From positions 21,173,853 to 21,237,852 of the forward strand of contig JBBCBC010000002.1 in assembly GCA_037126765.1 (NCBI GenBank): a stretch of 64,000 nt of DNA. Reading direction: 5' to 3'. The position numbers were made by a program, and so were the translations under genes. The first letter of the stretch is position 1, and each line of letters starts with the position of its first letter. Of the stretch, positions 11,691-24,748 are shown in pieces. This DNA is from Stenogyne calaminthoides (Eukaryota > Streptophyta > Magnoliopsida > Lamiales > Lamiaceae). Under the pieces are notes generated by a model. It was not told the origin of the DNA, made no database searches, and saw nothing but the letters and a program-made list of their open reading frames with translations.

Positions 11691-13471
11691 TTAAATTGGT
11701 TTACAACCATCAAAGACACAAATGATTGAATGTAGATCCGAGCAAAAGACTTTGGTCTTAAATACCCGAGAGCGAAATCCGGTTTACATTTTTAATTTCG
11801 ATGGAAGACATCGTTTCAATTTAATGAAAAACCATATTTTAGTGAGGAACATTTTAAAGACGGGGTATTAATTGCTTAATCGAGATCCAACATGTTAATC
11901 TACATCACATTTGAGCAATTATTGGGCGCCGCCTACCCAAACATGATTTACACGAAAAACATTTATGTGGGCGCCATCTGTTGTACCCGGATTGATTACC
12001 GTCGAACAAACAAGTAATTTGATAACAAGAACACCGATCAAGACAATAACGAAAGCGATAACTGACACGTTGTTTGATTACCCAGTTCGTCTGTGAATAA
12101 GACTACGTCTGGGGCGACCAAGCTAGGAGTATTTTACTGTATAATTTCTGCCTAGGACTCTAATATGTGAAGATTTCGATCCTTTACAATGTGTAATACA
12201 AGTTATATTTATAAAGGAGTCTTTGTGGGCTTCCTTCCACGGAGCCCTAAAACTTGTCAAAAAGTAGCGCTTATCGGATGCTCTTACGATTACGGTCCGC
12301 AAAATCCGCACCCTAACTCCCGAATCTTTACCAATCCTTCTTCCGACTAGAGACCAAGTCGTCCCGACTTATCGAAAGCTTCCCATTCTGTGAAAAGAAT
12401 AATAAACATACGATCTTCATGCTCCAAGGCCTAACGACTTTGTGTAACATACGACCACCTCGGGCAACAAAGCACTATGAGATTCCTCGACCTGCGGCTG
12501 CGACTTGGCTCAGAGCCTCAACCTCAAGTCACTTCATCTGGTTGCTGGTGAACGACTCGTCAGCTTCGTAACTTATCTGTATGGTGAGATTATTCATGTT
12601 ACAACACCATCTACCCAAACAATTAATACGGTCCGACAATTATTGGGTGCCGCTTTCAAGTAACTAATCTAAATAAACAAGTTAACGAGTGGGATTTTAA
12701 TAATCCATTTAAAACCGAATTCTAAAATCTAATTTTTAAATTCAATTCATGATTATTAAGAATAATTAATCCAATCAATTATAAAATAAAATCTAATTTT
12801 ATTTCAAAACTTAAAATTAATCGTATTAATTTTAAATCACATTTTAATTCTTTTATTTGTTAAGGGCTCATGTGCAAGTTTCAAAATCGCATTTAACTTT
12901 CGCCCTAAATCCAATTTCGGCACAGTCCTTCCCCTCATCATCGCCTGGTTTCTAAAACCATTTTCCGATCGGGTCATCCAAATCAAATATCCAACAATTC
13001 ATCAGTTTATCAGAATTATTCCAAAAATTCCCAAAACTGTTCCAATTATTAAGGCTTAATCTGATTTTGATTTCATCAGTTCCAAACCAATCGAAAAACC
13101 CAATCAATAAAAGACATCAAATTCAAAATTCATCACAAGAATAACCTGCACAAGAATGTATATACACGTGATTCGACAAGAGTCAAAGACGGATATATTA
13201 AGGACGGGCTTTTTACCGCTTAACGGGACCATCATTGTAAGGAAAATCTCAACCTAGTTGAAACCAAGAATCATCCATATTAGTCTCAAATAATAAAAAC
13301 AAACCCCAAATCAATGCGCGTTAAGTTATTGTGTTTGTTGGTGAATGGTCTCCTCAGAGAAACCCTAAGTAAAAAGAGTGAGTAAAAACACATGGTGCTA
13401 TCAATTGTGTTCTGCATTTATTTAAAAAAATAATCAATTTATGCAATCAATTAAAGAGCCAAGCTCGGATA
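11691..13471. other. Intergenic or decayed LTR-element DNA
   Basis: No reading frame here looks real. The stretch may be the remainder of the Copia-A leader and flank. It contains two blocks with GGGCGCCGCCTACCC / GGGCGCCATCTGTTGTACCC (about 11925-11995) and a related GGGTGCCGC (about 12645), which resemble a TGGCGCC-type primer-binding site next to an LTR end on the minus strand. That would indicate a remnant of a different LTR family, but I cannot find a matching LTR pair. Confidence 0.35.
12690..12885 (+). repeat. About 195-bp AT-rich repeat, copy 1
   Basis: A block running from TTTTAATAATCCATTTAAAA to GGGCTCATGTGCAAGTTT is found again, highly similar, at about 23188-23385 inside the decayed copia element C. 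There is no coding content. Its presence both outside and inside element C suggests an inserted sequence or a template switch. Confidence 0.7.
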
Positions 13472-14735
13472 GTTGGGAAATTTATAGTTTTGATGAAAGT
13501 TCCAAAACACAGGAAAGTTGCTATAGGAGAGCTTGATAATGATTGTATAGTGATGTAATAGATAGGTCACATATTGAGGGGAAACTCAATATGTATAGGT
13601 TGTTCGATAAAACGTTAAACGTAATCGGAAGATCGACGAATCGATCTAGTCGATAACTCAAAGAAGTCATGAAGCTCAAAGAATACTAGAAGATCGGATG
13701 ACTTCGGAAGATAAGACCGTAAGACCTACAGTCGAAAGCGAGAAGACTTATCAGAGGTAAGAAAATAAGATGAAAATCGATGTTTCATCTTATCATACGT
13801 GCGATCTAAACAAGAAGAAGACCAACCTTAGTTGGAGGAACAACACGCAAAAACAAGTCTTCCATCCAATAAGGAAGAAACACGTAAGAAAGCGGGATTA
13901 GGATGTTGCTCTCTCAAACGGCTATAAAATACACATTCACGCTTTCGGCCATGCTTTATGTCACATCAAGTTATAACGAGATTCAAATCCAACGGCTCTT
14001 TGATCTCAAGGTCTATAAATATGGGATCACACTTGCAGTGATACAAAATGCTTGGACAAACAAAATAATCAAGAAGCTCAAACTATAGTAAAGCACGAAG
14101 TGCTTATTTTATATTGTGTTCATCCCATAAGTTCTTAGCAAGAAATCTTTTCATCTAGCTTTTTAGGTTCTTATTAAAGGAAAGATTTCATATTGAACCT
14201 CAACAATCTTACCCAAACCCCAAGTTAGGATAAGTTGTTTAGAAGAAGATTCGATCAGGGGTTTCTTTCGGTTGAGTGAGAACTCTTAAAACATCTGTTG
14301 GTGTATTGTGTTGGACTAACACACTAAACTAAGTCCGGTTAGTTAAATGGTTAAGTTGGTTAAGTTGGTGCCTTGTGAAAGGGAAGAGTGGGCGTAGGAT
14401 CGGGTTTGTCCGAACCACTATAAATCTTTGGCCTTTTTTCTTTGATTAATCGCTCTCATACAATCTTAAAGCATACATATTCTAAGTTAAGATCAGATGT
14501 ACGATCCGATCGGACTCGATATTTCCGTCATCCGATTAAAAGATAAAACTTGGAATCGAATACAAACCGGTTTTTCACACAGGTAAAACTTAAGCTTTCC
14601 TTTGACACATCGGGTTTCGATAGTGAGTCGACGTTCAATAAGTTGGTAAACCGATTCAGAACATCTCGAGCTGCCTTGACGAAAAGGAGGTCTATTCACC
14701 CCTCCTCTAGACTGGGCCTCAATCTTAGATTCGGG
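13472..14735 (+). repeat. 5' LTR of element C
   Basis: It shares blocks with the LTR at 61460-63082 and with the 3' LTR at 24749-26116: CACATATTGAGG followed by AACTCAATATGTATAGG, CTATAAATATGGGATCACAC, GGGAAGAGTGGGCGTAGGA and TATTCACCCCTCC. The first bases read TAGTTGGG instead of TGTTGGG. TATA-box-like CTATAAATATG at about 14010 is the likely LTR promoter. Confidence 0.7.
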
Positions 14736-14737
14736 AA

Positions 14738-14747
14738 TGGTATGAGC
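14738..14747 (+). other. Primer-binding site remnant of element C
   Basis: TGGTATGAGC corresponds to the initiator-Met tRNA site TGGTATCAGAGC with a deletion. It sits a few bases after the LTR. Confidence 0.55.
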
Positions 14748-14817
14748 GGTTGGTTCTTTAGGAACTGATCTGAAAAACGGTTTTAAAACTCATTCATTTT
14801 CCAAAATCCTTTCAAAG

Positions 14818-16500
14818 ATGGATAACACGTCCCAGATGTATCATGATTAAACAAGTTCTCAATCGATGAGTATAAGTTCAATATATATATGTCCAACCAT
14901 CTAGGCTCGATCATTGGCGGAATGATGGAAGTCATCGAGAGAGGACCCATCATCATTTACTACGCATAATCCCACGGAGGAGATCCATTTTCCCACGGGA
15001 AGTCTTGTATTAAAAAAGTTTAAAAGAAAGAAAATCGCATATGACACCATTGCAAGACATATCATCATGAAGACAATGGATAAGGTCAAAAAAGAAAAGA
15101 TTAAGTATCTCAAATTGAAAGCAATGTGGGCTGCCGAGATATGCAGGAAATGAGCAGATAAAAGACAAAGTCTTCAAGCCGAACCGGGTGAAGTTCGAGA
15201 AATCAAGATTTGCCCAACGAAAACCATCAACGAACTCGATGGAAGAATTACAATGTCTATAAACAAGCTTCGAGAACTTGGTAGAGAGATGTCCGATAAA
15301 GATATCAACTATAAGATCCTAAGGTCTAACCAAGAAGTTGGGACATGAAGGTCACGGTAATCAAAGATTGCCGTGACATTTCAAGAATGAAACCTAGTAG
15401 CTTGTTCTTGAGTCTTAAAGCTCACGAAGTTCGATTTGATTGAAAGAGGTCTCGAAGGTCCCCGCCAAAAACCTCGACTTCAAAATCAGTTCTTTCAAGG
15501 CAAAAAGATAGAACAAAGGCCAATGAACCCATTGGAAATATTAGAACAGATCGCTTTGCTTTTTGAAGCTTGAGAATCGATATACAACTTGGTAAGTAAA
15601 GGACTATCAACATAGCCGAGGGACGAGATAGGAGATTAATAGATCTCCGTGAAAGAACCAGAATCGATGATCGGAGGGATCACAGAGATGAAAGGGAAAG
15701 AGATAGTCGACGAAGGAAAGAAGAGATAACCAATCGGATAGAAGAAACTCATACTACTATCGAAAGGAAATCACCGATAGGGTCATTGTACGGAGTGATT
15801 CACTTATGGATGTCTTTATGGATCGAGGCGTTTTAAGCGTGAGAAGCCAGTCACTATAGCATGACGAATGGACTGACGCCTAGAGAGGGAAGAAAAGAGG
15901 AACAAAAAAGAGAGCAACGCTTATAGAGACACAAGAGCCATGGTTGCCGAAAGAATCGACGATTCTATCTCCGAGGACCATTCAGAAGAAATTCTTTTTA
16001 TTACTTTTATGACTTCTATGAAAATGAAGATCCGATATTTTCGCGACGATGATTTCATGTTTATTCCCAGGTAACCTGGGAGATTGACTGCGCAAGCTCT
16101 ACTCAGAGCAATTGCTTGAAGATTCCAATGCAAAAGAGAAACTTATGCTATTGTGGAAGCCGAGAATGATAAAATTCGAGACTTAAATAATCACTTTTCA
16201 AGAAAATGATCTCAAAAAACCCTCGAACTTAGATCATTTTAAAAGGTAATCGAGGAATTTAAAATTCTCAAGTTAAAGTTCGATCAGAAAAGCAGATCAA
16301 AGATCGATGGCACCAGACAAAGAAGTCGATGACTTCAAAATCTTGCAAGCAAAATTCGATGAGCTATTCCGAATGCATGAAAGTCCAAATCCTCGAGGAT
16401 AATCTGCAAAAAGAAAATAGAGGTTTTTCAAAATCATCTAAAACCGTTCAAGACATGAACGCCTATTTTAGTAAAGATTGATAGGAGGGACTTGGTTATG
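14818..16500 (+). pseudogene. Element C gag remnant
   Basis: The start ATGGATAACACGTCCCAGAT parallels the gag start at 63220. Recognisable pieces include the region around 15220-15420, which translates piecewise to gag segments such as TINELDGRIT and KDINYKILRS also seen at 63600-63900. Stops and shifts occur every few dozen codons. The C-terminal part and zinc knuckle are not readable. Confidence 0.7.
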
Positions 16501-17439
16501 AGAAACCCTCCACATCCTCAAAAGCCCCAATCGATTCATCTCGTAAAGGTGTAATCGCACGATTTTGAAAAAAGATACACCAAAAGCTAAACTCAGATCT
16601 AATAGGGTAAGAGACCGTTGAGCAGTAAAGGCAAGTGCCTAAAAAGAAAGGGAAATGGACCCCAATGGTAAAAGCATCAAGAGGAATCAATTGACGAAGA
16701 GACCTCAACCCGATCAACAGACGAATAAAAAGACAACCTACAAAAAGGGAAGTCTAATGAGACCACCAAGGTCACCGCTTAATAAGCACATTGTAAACCG
16801 TGAAAACCATCTATGCGAAAAGGATATGAATCTTTTGATGGTAGCAATCATACCTACCCCTATAGTCGAAATTTAGGGTCAAGACTTTGAACCATTTGGA
16901 TAAAAAGAAGACAAACCGAAAAGTTAAATCATAAGTCTTCTAAGTCATCCAAGGTTCACACAAGTAATCATACAAATCGAGAAAGCATATAAGGATAAGT
17001 ATGATTATGTTGACGGTATGGGGAGACAAATCAAAGCCTTCGATCCGACCGATCACAATAGAAGTGCTCTGTTTGTATGGATCCCCAAATCCAAACCTAA
17101 CCCCTCAGACCCAATCCGAAAGGGGTACCTAAAACCCGATCCGAGAGTTCGCGTGGGTCCGCCAACAAAGGAGGTGTGCAAGCAACTATCCGGTACATCG
17201 ATAGTGGATGCTCAAGGCACATGATCGAAGCAAACATCTCCTCGGTTCCTACATAATGCAGAAAGGCCCGCGTGTACTCTTTCGGTGATGATAACTTTGG
17301 TTATACCAAAGGGTTCGAACCCAGAGAATGATGATGTACAAGTAACCGGAGTCTCAAGTGTCGAAGGAAAGCACAACCTATTATCGGACAATTTCAGTGA
17401 CAACGGATTGATGTTGAGTTCTCGATCAATGCACTATCA

Positions 17440-18350
17440 AGAATCGAGTCACTCATGATTTTTGCTAACGGTTCAAGAAAAGGGACGATCTACACGGTGA
17501 TTGGAACGGTTGACGATTGTTAAGAGTTCCAAAAGTAGATTGGCTCGCACAAAAGAATGAGCCATCCGAACTTTAAAACTCTTAATAAGATAGCTAGGAT
17601 GTCTCTAGTGGAAGGACTTCAATGAAGTGTTCTCGAAAGGATGGACACATGTATTGCATGTCAAGAAAAAAACAGTCAAAGCTTCATTCAAAGGAATTTC
17701 GGACCAAAGATCCAAAAGAGAAATAGCTTCATATGGATCTGTTTGGACCGGTTACCAATCTCAGAGGATGAATACACTCGTAATCGTGGATGACTATTCC
17801 AAGTTTACGGGTTATATTCTTACATAAGAAGAATGAGACGACAACCAAGATACCCGAAATGCTAAGAAGATTACAAAATGAGAAAAGACAACAGTAGTAA
17901 AAATCGATCGAGATAAAGGCATGTAATTTCAACTCTTTTATTACCGATTTTTTGCTCTAAGTTTGGCATGACAAAGATGAAAATATCAAGAGGATACAAT
18001 GTAACGGAGTAGTGAAACCCGGAGAACAGAACTCTCAAAGAAGTCGCGTCGAACAATGTTAATGAACATGCGATACCAAACCGCTTTCCGCGAAGCATGC
18101 CATACGCAAATGTCTCTCGACTAAGGCTCACTACAAAACACCTTATGAACTATGGAACGTGTTTTTCTTCCATGTTTTTGGGGTGCAAGTGTTTTCAATA
18201 ATGGGAAAAGTCGGGTTGAAGACTTTTGAGGCCAAGTCCGATGAGGGTATATTTTAGGGTATTCCTCATCTAGCAAAGCTTTCAGGTCTACAACAAACTA
18301 ACCCTAATTGTGGAAGAAACACCCAAGCCTTTTGATGAAGCATCTTCGAT
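17440..18350 (+). pseudogene. Element C integrase remnant
   Basis: In pieces and different frames the copia integrase signatures can be read: VIVDDYSKFTGYI at about 17779, and the integrase C-terminal block KTFEAKSDEGIF at about 18215-18255. The open frame 17627-17827 carries the second of the core aspartates. No continuous frame is left. Confidence 0.75.
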
Positions 18351-18719
18351 CAAGAGAAATGCCTAACAAGAAGAACACACGATATTCGGAAAATGGATCA
18401 ACTAACAATCAAGGAAAAAGGATCAGAATCGATCAATTTACATTCAAGATCTAGTCGATTCAAGATCAATCGGATCCTAAGGCACGAACAAATGAAAAAA
18501 GTTCCACCGAGACAAGAAGAATCGAACCATCCACTTAACTATAAAAGACACGATGAGTCCAACATCACCGAGACTTGTTCTTATCAAGTGGACTATAACC
18601 CGCACCACTCCCAATCGCTAAACGGACGATGTTCTCAAAACCGACATAAATCGGGAAGGACTGGATAACCGGTCATCCAACTGATCGATAATGGAGACCC
18701 GCTCGATAAAATTAAAACT

Positions 18720-19560
18720 AGACATCGATTGTGAAAACGCCTATGAAGGAACCAACTACAATAGAGGAAGCATTACAAGACGAACCCGGACGCCATGCAG
18801 AGGAGCCGGAACAGATTCGAGAGAAATGAAGTATGGGAACTAACCCGACCGAGTCATCAAGACGAATTGGGTACCTAAATGGATCTTCAAGAACAAGAGA
18901 GATGAGAAAAATGTTATCACCGAAATAAGGCAAGATTGTTCAAGGGTATTCACAATTTGAATTGATTACGATGAGACCTTTGAATCGCCGCCTTTGAAGC
19001 CATAATTTGTTTCGCGGCATATGCTTAGGAGGGTTCATCGTGTATCGATGGACGAAAAGTCTTTCTTAAACGGGGGTACTAGCGAGAGGAAGCAACAACC
19101 TCGTGCTTTGAAAAGGGCAACCAAGTGTATCGTTTAAGAAAAGCTCTTTATGGTTCAAACAGCTCCGACCCGGTATGATACAGAGTTCTTGAAATCTAAA
19201 CAAATGGACAGAACCTTACGAGAATAGAAGATGGAGAAGATATTCGATGGTTGAAACGACATCATCTTCGGATCTCCTAACAAGAGCCTATGTGAAAGAT
19301 CCAAAAAACCGATGCAAGGGAAATTCGAGATGTCCATGATGGGTCGGATGAATTACTTTCTAGGTCTCCTTCATGAAGGGATATTCCCAAACAAAGTACA
19401 CTAGGAATCTATTGGTTAAGTTTGGAGTTCAAAATAGTAAGGAAGCCAAAATTCTATGATGATTTGGATTCAAGATGGAGAGAAAGGTCGAAAAACAAAT
19501 CGAGGAAGGAATATAGGGCTCTCATTGGATCTCTATTATAGATCAAAGAGATATCACTTT
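18720..19560 (+). pseudogene. Element C reverse transcriptase remnant
   Basis: Fragments of the copia RT are legible: a segment at about 19040-19080 corresponding to the MDVKSAFLNG region, YRLRKALYG at about 19128, and an IIFGS-like piece after the expected YVDD position at about 19260. Frames change repeatedly, so no enzyme could be made. Confidence 0.7.
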
Positions 19561-19840
19561 TGCAAGAGGTGTATGTGCAAATTTCAAGCAAACCAATGAT
19601 CACCACCTAGAAGCAACTAAGCGGTTCTTAAGTATCGAAGGAACAATAAACCTTGGTTTATTCTACCCATCACAGATGATAATCTAGAGCTTAGTGGGTA
19701 TTCTCGATTACGATTGTGGAGGTTGCAAGATCGACAAAAAAATCAACCTCAGGAACATGTCGGTTCTTAGGAAGTAAAAATGATCTCGTGGTTTTCAAAA
19801 ACAGGACATCGGGCCATGACATCTACAACCCAAATAATAT

Positions 19841-20077
19841 ATGGTCGCAGAAGTCGTTGTTCCCCAACGCTCTGCTCATGTGAGGATTACAACATTGTCA
19901 TGTATATTCCCAGGAAATAGTGCTATTGCAATCACTCGTAATCCGGTTCTACATACAAGATGCAAGCATGTGGATGTCGGACACCACTTTATAAGAGATC
20001 ACGTTGAAAAGAAGAATATCGAATGGAAAAGATTCACATTGATATACGTAGAACGATATTCTAACCAAGCCACTTAA
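19841..20077 (+). pseudogene. Element C RNase H C-terminal remnant
   Basis: The 78-codon frame contains NSAIAITRNPVLHTRCKHV and HHFIRDHVEKKNIEW, diagnostic of the C-terminal part of copia RNase H. It is the best preserved coding segment of element C and fixes the end of pol at about 20130. Confidence 0.85.
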
Positions 20078-20130
20078 AGATCGAGAGAGATTTATGCAAT
20101 GAGCTAGGACTTCTAGATCTTGGAGAAATG

Positions 20131-22283
20131 TCATGAAAATGTTTGATGGAATGTTCTCGAAGAACTATTTGGTTAAGAGACTAACGGATCGAGAGAAATT
20201 TTGAGTTTGGTATCTTAATCCCGATCTCAAGAGACGATAAGCAAAAATCGATCGACTTATTTAAAAGATCCAAAGGAATGGATCGATTTTAGTTTATCGT
20301 TTAAAAGTCTATCGGTTTAAAGGAACCGATCGATTCAAGGTTTATCGTTAAAAAAAATGCTCGATTTAAAGGATTATCCGATTAAATCAATTTGGTTATA
20401 GTATTTCTTTTGTGAATCGTTTTTAAATGATATTCAACAAGCAAGATTAGAGATTTAACAAGCATAAGAATAAGGAATTTACACAACGATGAAATAACAA
20501 GAACTTTTCATTGATAAAAACCCGAAGGTGAGGTTCATTTGAAGTTACAAGTACAAGAAGACTGGGAGGTCAAGACATAAATGTTAACCAAAAATCCTAA
20601 ACCTATAACCCTAAACCTTCATCCAAACCCAAACCCAAACTCATTAGTTAAGTGTTAAAGAGGGGGAAGAGAGAGAGATTTTATGAAATCGACGCTCTCA
20701 TTTTTCCCCCCACTTAACGGGGTGAGGGCTTGAAGGTAATCCCATGTGCAAACCGATGGACTCTCCAAGTGAAGTGAGAGCGGCATTGATAGGATTACTA
20801 AGCCGGGGAGCCCTAAAAGGAAGAGCAAGAGGGCTCTCCATTAAATGGAGCACGTGTGCCAAAAGAGTTGGTCGTCAGATCTCATGGGAGTTTATATTTT
20901 ATACCGAATTAAGTCCGATGGTTTACAAGGTGCATACGGTTAGGAGAACATGCTTTAAAGAAATTTCGAAGATGATGAAGAAAAAAAAGAATAAGGGATC
21001 TGAAAGGGTTGATTTGAGAAGGTGAAACCATATAAAAGGGTGTAAAAGTGTTTGCTTGGGAAGTCTCATCGGAAACAAGGGTTCACCAAGATACATGATT
21101 CTTACAAAGAAGATAAGTATGGTGAATGGGTGATGTTATGTAAAACATTGGTCCAATTTATAGAAGAAAGCAAGGATGCAAATGCAATTTTCATTTCAAG
21201 AAGCCTATCCGAGAAATTTGCATCAAAAGGAAAGAGTGTAGAAATCACGCCGATTCGATAATTGGATAAATTTACGGTTGATTGACATATCGAGAGATTT
21301 GCACGATATTTCGCATGTCAAATCACGCCTACTTAGGGAATAGAAGCTACTACTCAAGACTAAGTTTTGGCGGACTTATCCCAAGAATTGGCTTAACTGC
21401 GAAAAAGAATCGGATAAGGTCAACCAAAATCGATTACTTCGAGCATGATCGGATGAGAGAGTAGCTTGAAACTCCAACAAATCGGATATATCGATCTATG
21501 TCGAAATATCGGTTGAAGGGGGAACTTCAACCGAAGAGGATCAAAGGAAATCGAGGCGATTTTCGAAGTTTCAACAAATCGATGCAACCGGAGAAGATCG
21601 GTTGAAAGGATCGATTGGGAAATTTCTTAAGGCTTAAAGAGAATGATTAAGATCAACAAGTGGAATCAACATTGACAAGTAATATTGGCGATTACAATAT
21701 CACCAACCGGAATCGATCTCTTTTCTCTTGTTCTTTACTTATTTATCGGATCGATGTCGATATTATTTGCCTTCTTTACGCATCACTATCCTTGTGGCGT
21801 GTACTCGCAAATCATTTAATGCGACGTGGGGTACATGTATTAACCGCTATTTGATCGTGCTTTTTTAAATCCAAAAGTTTTTTATGCGTGCGTTTTCGAC
21901 CCTACGATCAAAACCGCTAAATCTGGGCGTACAATCTTTTCAAAACGTTTGATCTTCCAAATCTTGTCTTATTGTTCCCTCCGCCTCTATATAAGATTCA
22001 TCAAACCTTACGAGTTTTTTACTTTTCACAAACTTGCATTATTTTCTTTGAAAAACTTCAAATTTTTCTCACGTTAAAAAAGCGATTTCTTAGAGTTCAA
22101 AATCATCTCCGAAAAATTTGAATCGGTAATACTTTCTTTTTTAAACTTAATGATGAATCTTTCTTTCCGATAAAAACATTGATTTCAAAAGTTGTTTTTG
22201 AATTTATGCTTCATGCCTCTTGTTTTTCGCGGTATGATATTGATATTGATTATGCACAAATTTAATGAGTCTATCTCACTGTA
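20131..22283 (+). other. Element C post-pol spacer
   Basis: This part of the element interior has no recognised protein. A low-complexity AAACCCAAACCCAAAC stretch lies at about 20625. Some moderately long frames exist (20744-21025 and 21052-21261) but I see no domain in them and treat them as chance or decayed sequence. Confidence 0.4.
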
Positions 22284-24575
22284 GATGGCCACTCATGGAC
22301 TAGGAAAGATCATGTGCAACTATGCGGAATCGCAACGAAGATCTTTGAGGATAAGTTCGATTCGATTTGGAACCACCGAGGATCCCGAATCCATGGAGGT
22401 GGAACAAATTCAAGAAGGCCGGATCGAAACATAACCGCTCACCGCAATCCGGTGATGATAAAGATGAGCACTACAATTCTTCTTAAATTTGAGTGTGGAT
22501 CTGAAAAAACCGGAGACGAACCGATGTAAATCATACCAGCGGAGAAGAAATCGATGACAAAATAATCCATTTCGGCCTTAAAAAAGGCGAATCTCACCGC
22601 ACCTTCTGAGGAGAATGAGGACGAAAAATCGAGAGGAGCTCTTAAGAGAGGGGACAAACATCGTAAAGCCGGATTCATTGCCAATGCTCAGATTGTTTGA
22701 CATTCGTCAAGAACGATCATGGGAATCTCGTTTAGCCGGATGCTCTCACATTATAAAATTCAAAGAATAATTTATCTTCAGCCATCTTAAGGTGAGAAAA
22801 ATTATGAATCATGTCTTTACAACACTCAACAAGGTTGGCAGTTATATTGAAGGACAAACCGCTAAGCACCGAATGGAATTTAATGGATCAAGTCACAATG
22901 CCTTCCTCTCATTTAATGGGCCACGATGACAAGGAGCCCCTCCAACAAAATCGAAGAAAGGAAAGGTCCTCACTTATAATTGCTCCTAAAAAAAACGGGT
23001 GAAGGCCGGGAGAAGAGGCCAAAGAAAGTAAAGCTACCATGACCCAAACAATAGAAGACGAACGCGGATTGCGCAACAAAGAAACAATCGAACAGCAAGC
23101 TTCTCAACCCGAGGGCTCGCCCGAAATCCCGAGGTAGAAGCATGTTGATAAATCTTCTCCTAAACAAATTCACCGTTAAGCGAGGAGTTTTTAATAATCC
23201 ATTTAAAACCCAATTCATCCAAAATCTAATTTATAAATTCAATTCATGATTATTAAGAATAATTAATCCAATCAATTATAAAATAAAATCTAATTTTATT
23301 TCAAAACTTAAAATTAATCAGATTTTAATTTTAAATCACATTTAATTATATCTTTTTATTTGTTAAGGGCTCATGTGCAAGTTTTGGGAAGAAGAAAAAT
23401 CGCAAGAAGCTCGAAAAGGGCTGCCTAAATCATAGTTCACGACCAAACCGGAGGCACAAACAATCGAATCATCGATCAAGTGATGGATCCAATTCCTACA
23501 TCTCAAATCACCTCGATCAATCGGAGATCAAATCTTGTCTCAAAGATCTCCCGAAAGAAGAGATCGAGGAAACATCGAGAGACAAATTTCTTCCAATCAG
23601 AGATCGGTTCTCCCATCCAAAGCTTACAAAAATATGACCAAACAGTGGATCAAAATCAATCTTCATCGTTTCGAGAAAAGGCTCGAGTTATCGAAGAGAA
23701 ATTTGACAAAATGATTTGGACATTCCAAGAAAATTACCCAAAAATCTGCTCAAACGGTTTAAGCTAATGATCTAAATCAGCATTATCTGACTTTTTGACT
23801 TCCCGGCTCAATCGTTTTTTTGATCAAACCAAAAAGGGGAAATCTGAGAAACCAACGACACATCGGAAGATAAAGGACAAAGCTCATTTGCAAGAAATTC
23901 TCGGCTTTGGGACATCAAAATCTGGACCGATTACTCGGACGGAAAGTCACGAAGCCGGCTAATCGGATCAGTGATAAGGAACTAAATTGTAAGATTGTCA
24001 AAAGCGGATGATTGAAGAAGAAAGAAGCGTAAAAACGGGCACAAGGAAGGGTTGAAACGAAGTTCAAATCAAGGGCTAAGAAAGGATTTTGGAAAATCGC
24101 ACGGAACCTCGGTTAGCCGGCAAAGTCGGCGAGATCATACCAAAAAGCACACACGCTTAAGAGGTTTGAGGAATGGAATAAGATCGAAGTGAATGAAAAG
24201 CCTGGATGCCTTTGTCCTTGATCTTGTTCCAAAGAAGAATCACCAGATGATGAGTTCTCAACCGTTAGAGAATAAATATCCGGACTTTCAAGTATCCGGA
24301 AAATGAGGCCAAGCTTATAAATGTAAAGATATCTCGCCAAGAGTATGATCATTTAATATACTCGAAGAAGGCGGATCGCTCATTCGATGATGGCATTTGA
24401 GAGATTCTACTTTAACATCTTGAGCAAATCGCATATAATCGATCAAGTGCGCATAACCGATGTCAAATGGAAACTCTATCGATTTTCAACGTTCCACAAG
24501 ACCAAAGAGAAATGCGGAAGGATACAAGCCCAAGGTGAGGAAGAATCGAAGACGTCTAGGGATCACCGCTTTTAA
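22284..24575 (+). pseudogene. Possible extra ORF of element C (decayed)
   Basis: An ATG at 22284 opens MATHGLGKIMCNYAESQ, and the region ends at about 24575 with a basic tail shortly before the polypurine tract. A single long ORF in this position is known in SIRE-type copia elements, often called env-like. Here it is inferred only from position, the plausible start and charged, coiled-coil-like composition of the pieces; no membrane segment or domain can be confirmed, and the frame is broken many times. Part of it (about 23188-23385) is the AT-rich repeat also seen at 12690. Confidence 0.35.
23188..23385 (+). repeat. About 195-bp AT-rich repeat, copy 2
   Basis: Second copy of the block at 12690-12885, lying inside the decayed extra ORF region of element C. 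Sequence identity is high over nearly the whole length, with a few small indels. Confidence 0.7.
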
Positions 24576-24748
24576 ATTCAAAACTTTTACGATGTAACAT
24601 GTAATCAACATATCTAATGAAAAGTTTATTTTTTCCGATCCCAAGACAAAATCTCTTTTTTTCTTCTCGATTACTTCTCTTTAATCGTTTCTATACTTAT
24701 CAACTGTTGTTTGGTTTCTCGTGTTTTGGTTTCATCAAAAGGGGAAAT

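Noticed and set aside
20744..21261. Two open frames after the RNase H of element C as new genes
   Set aside because: They lie inside a decayed retroelement, show no recognisable motif, and may be affected by base errors.
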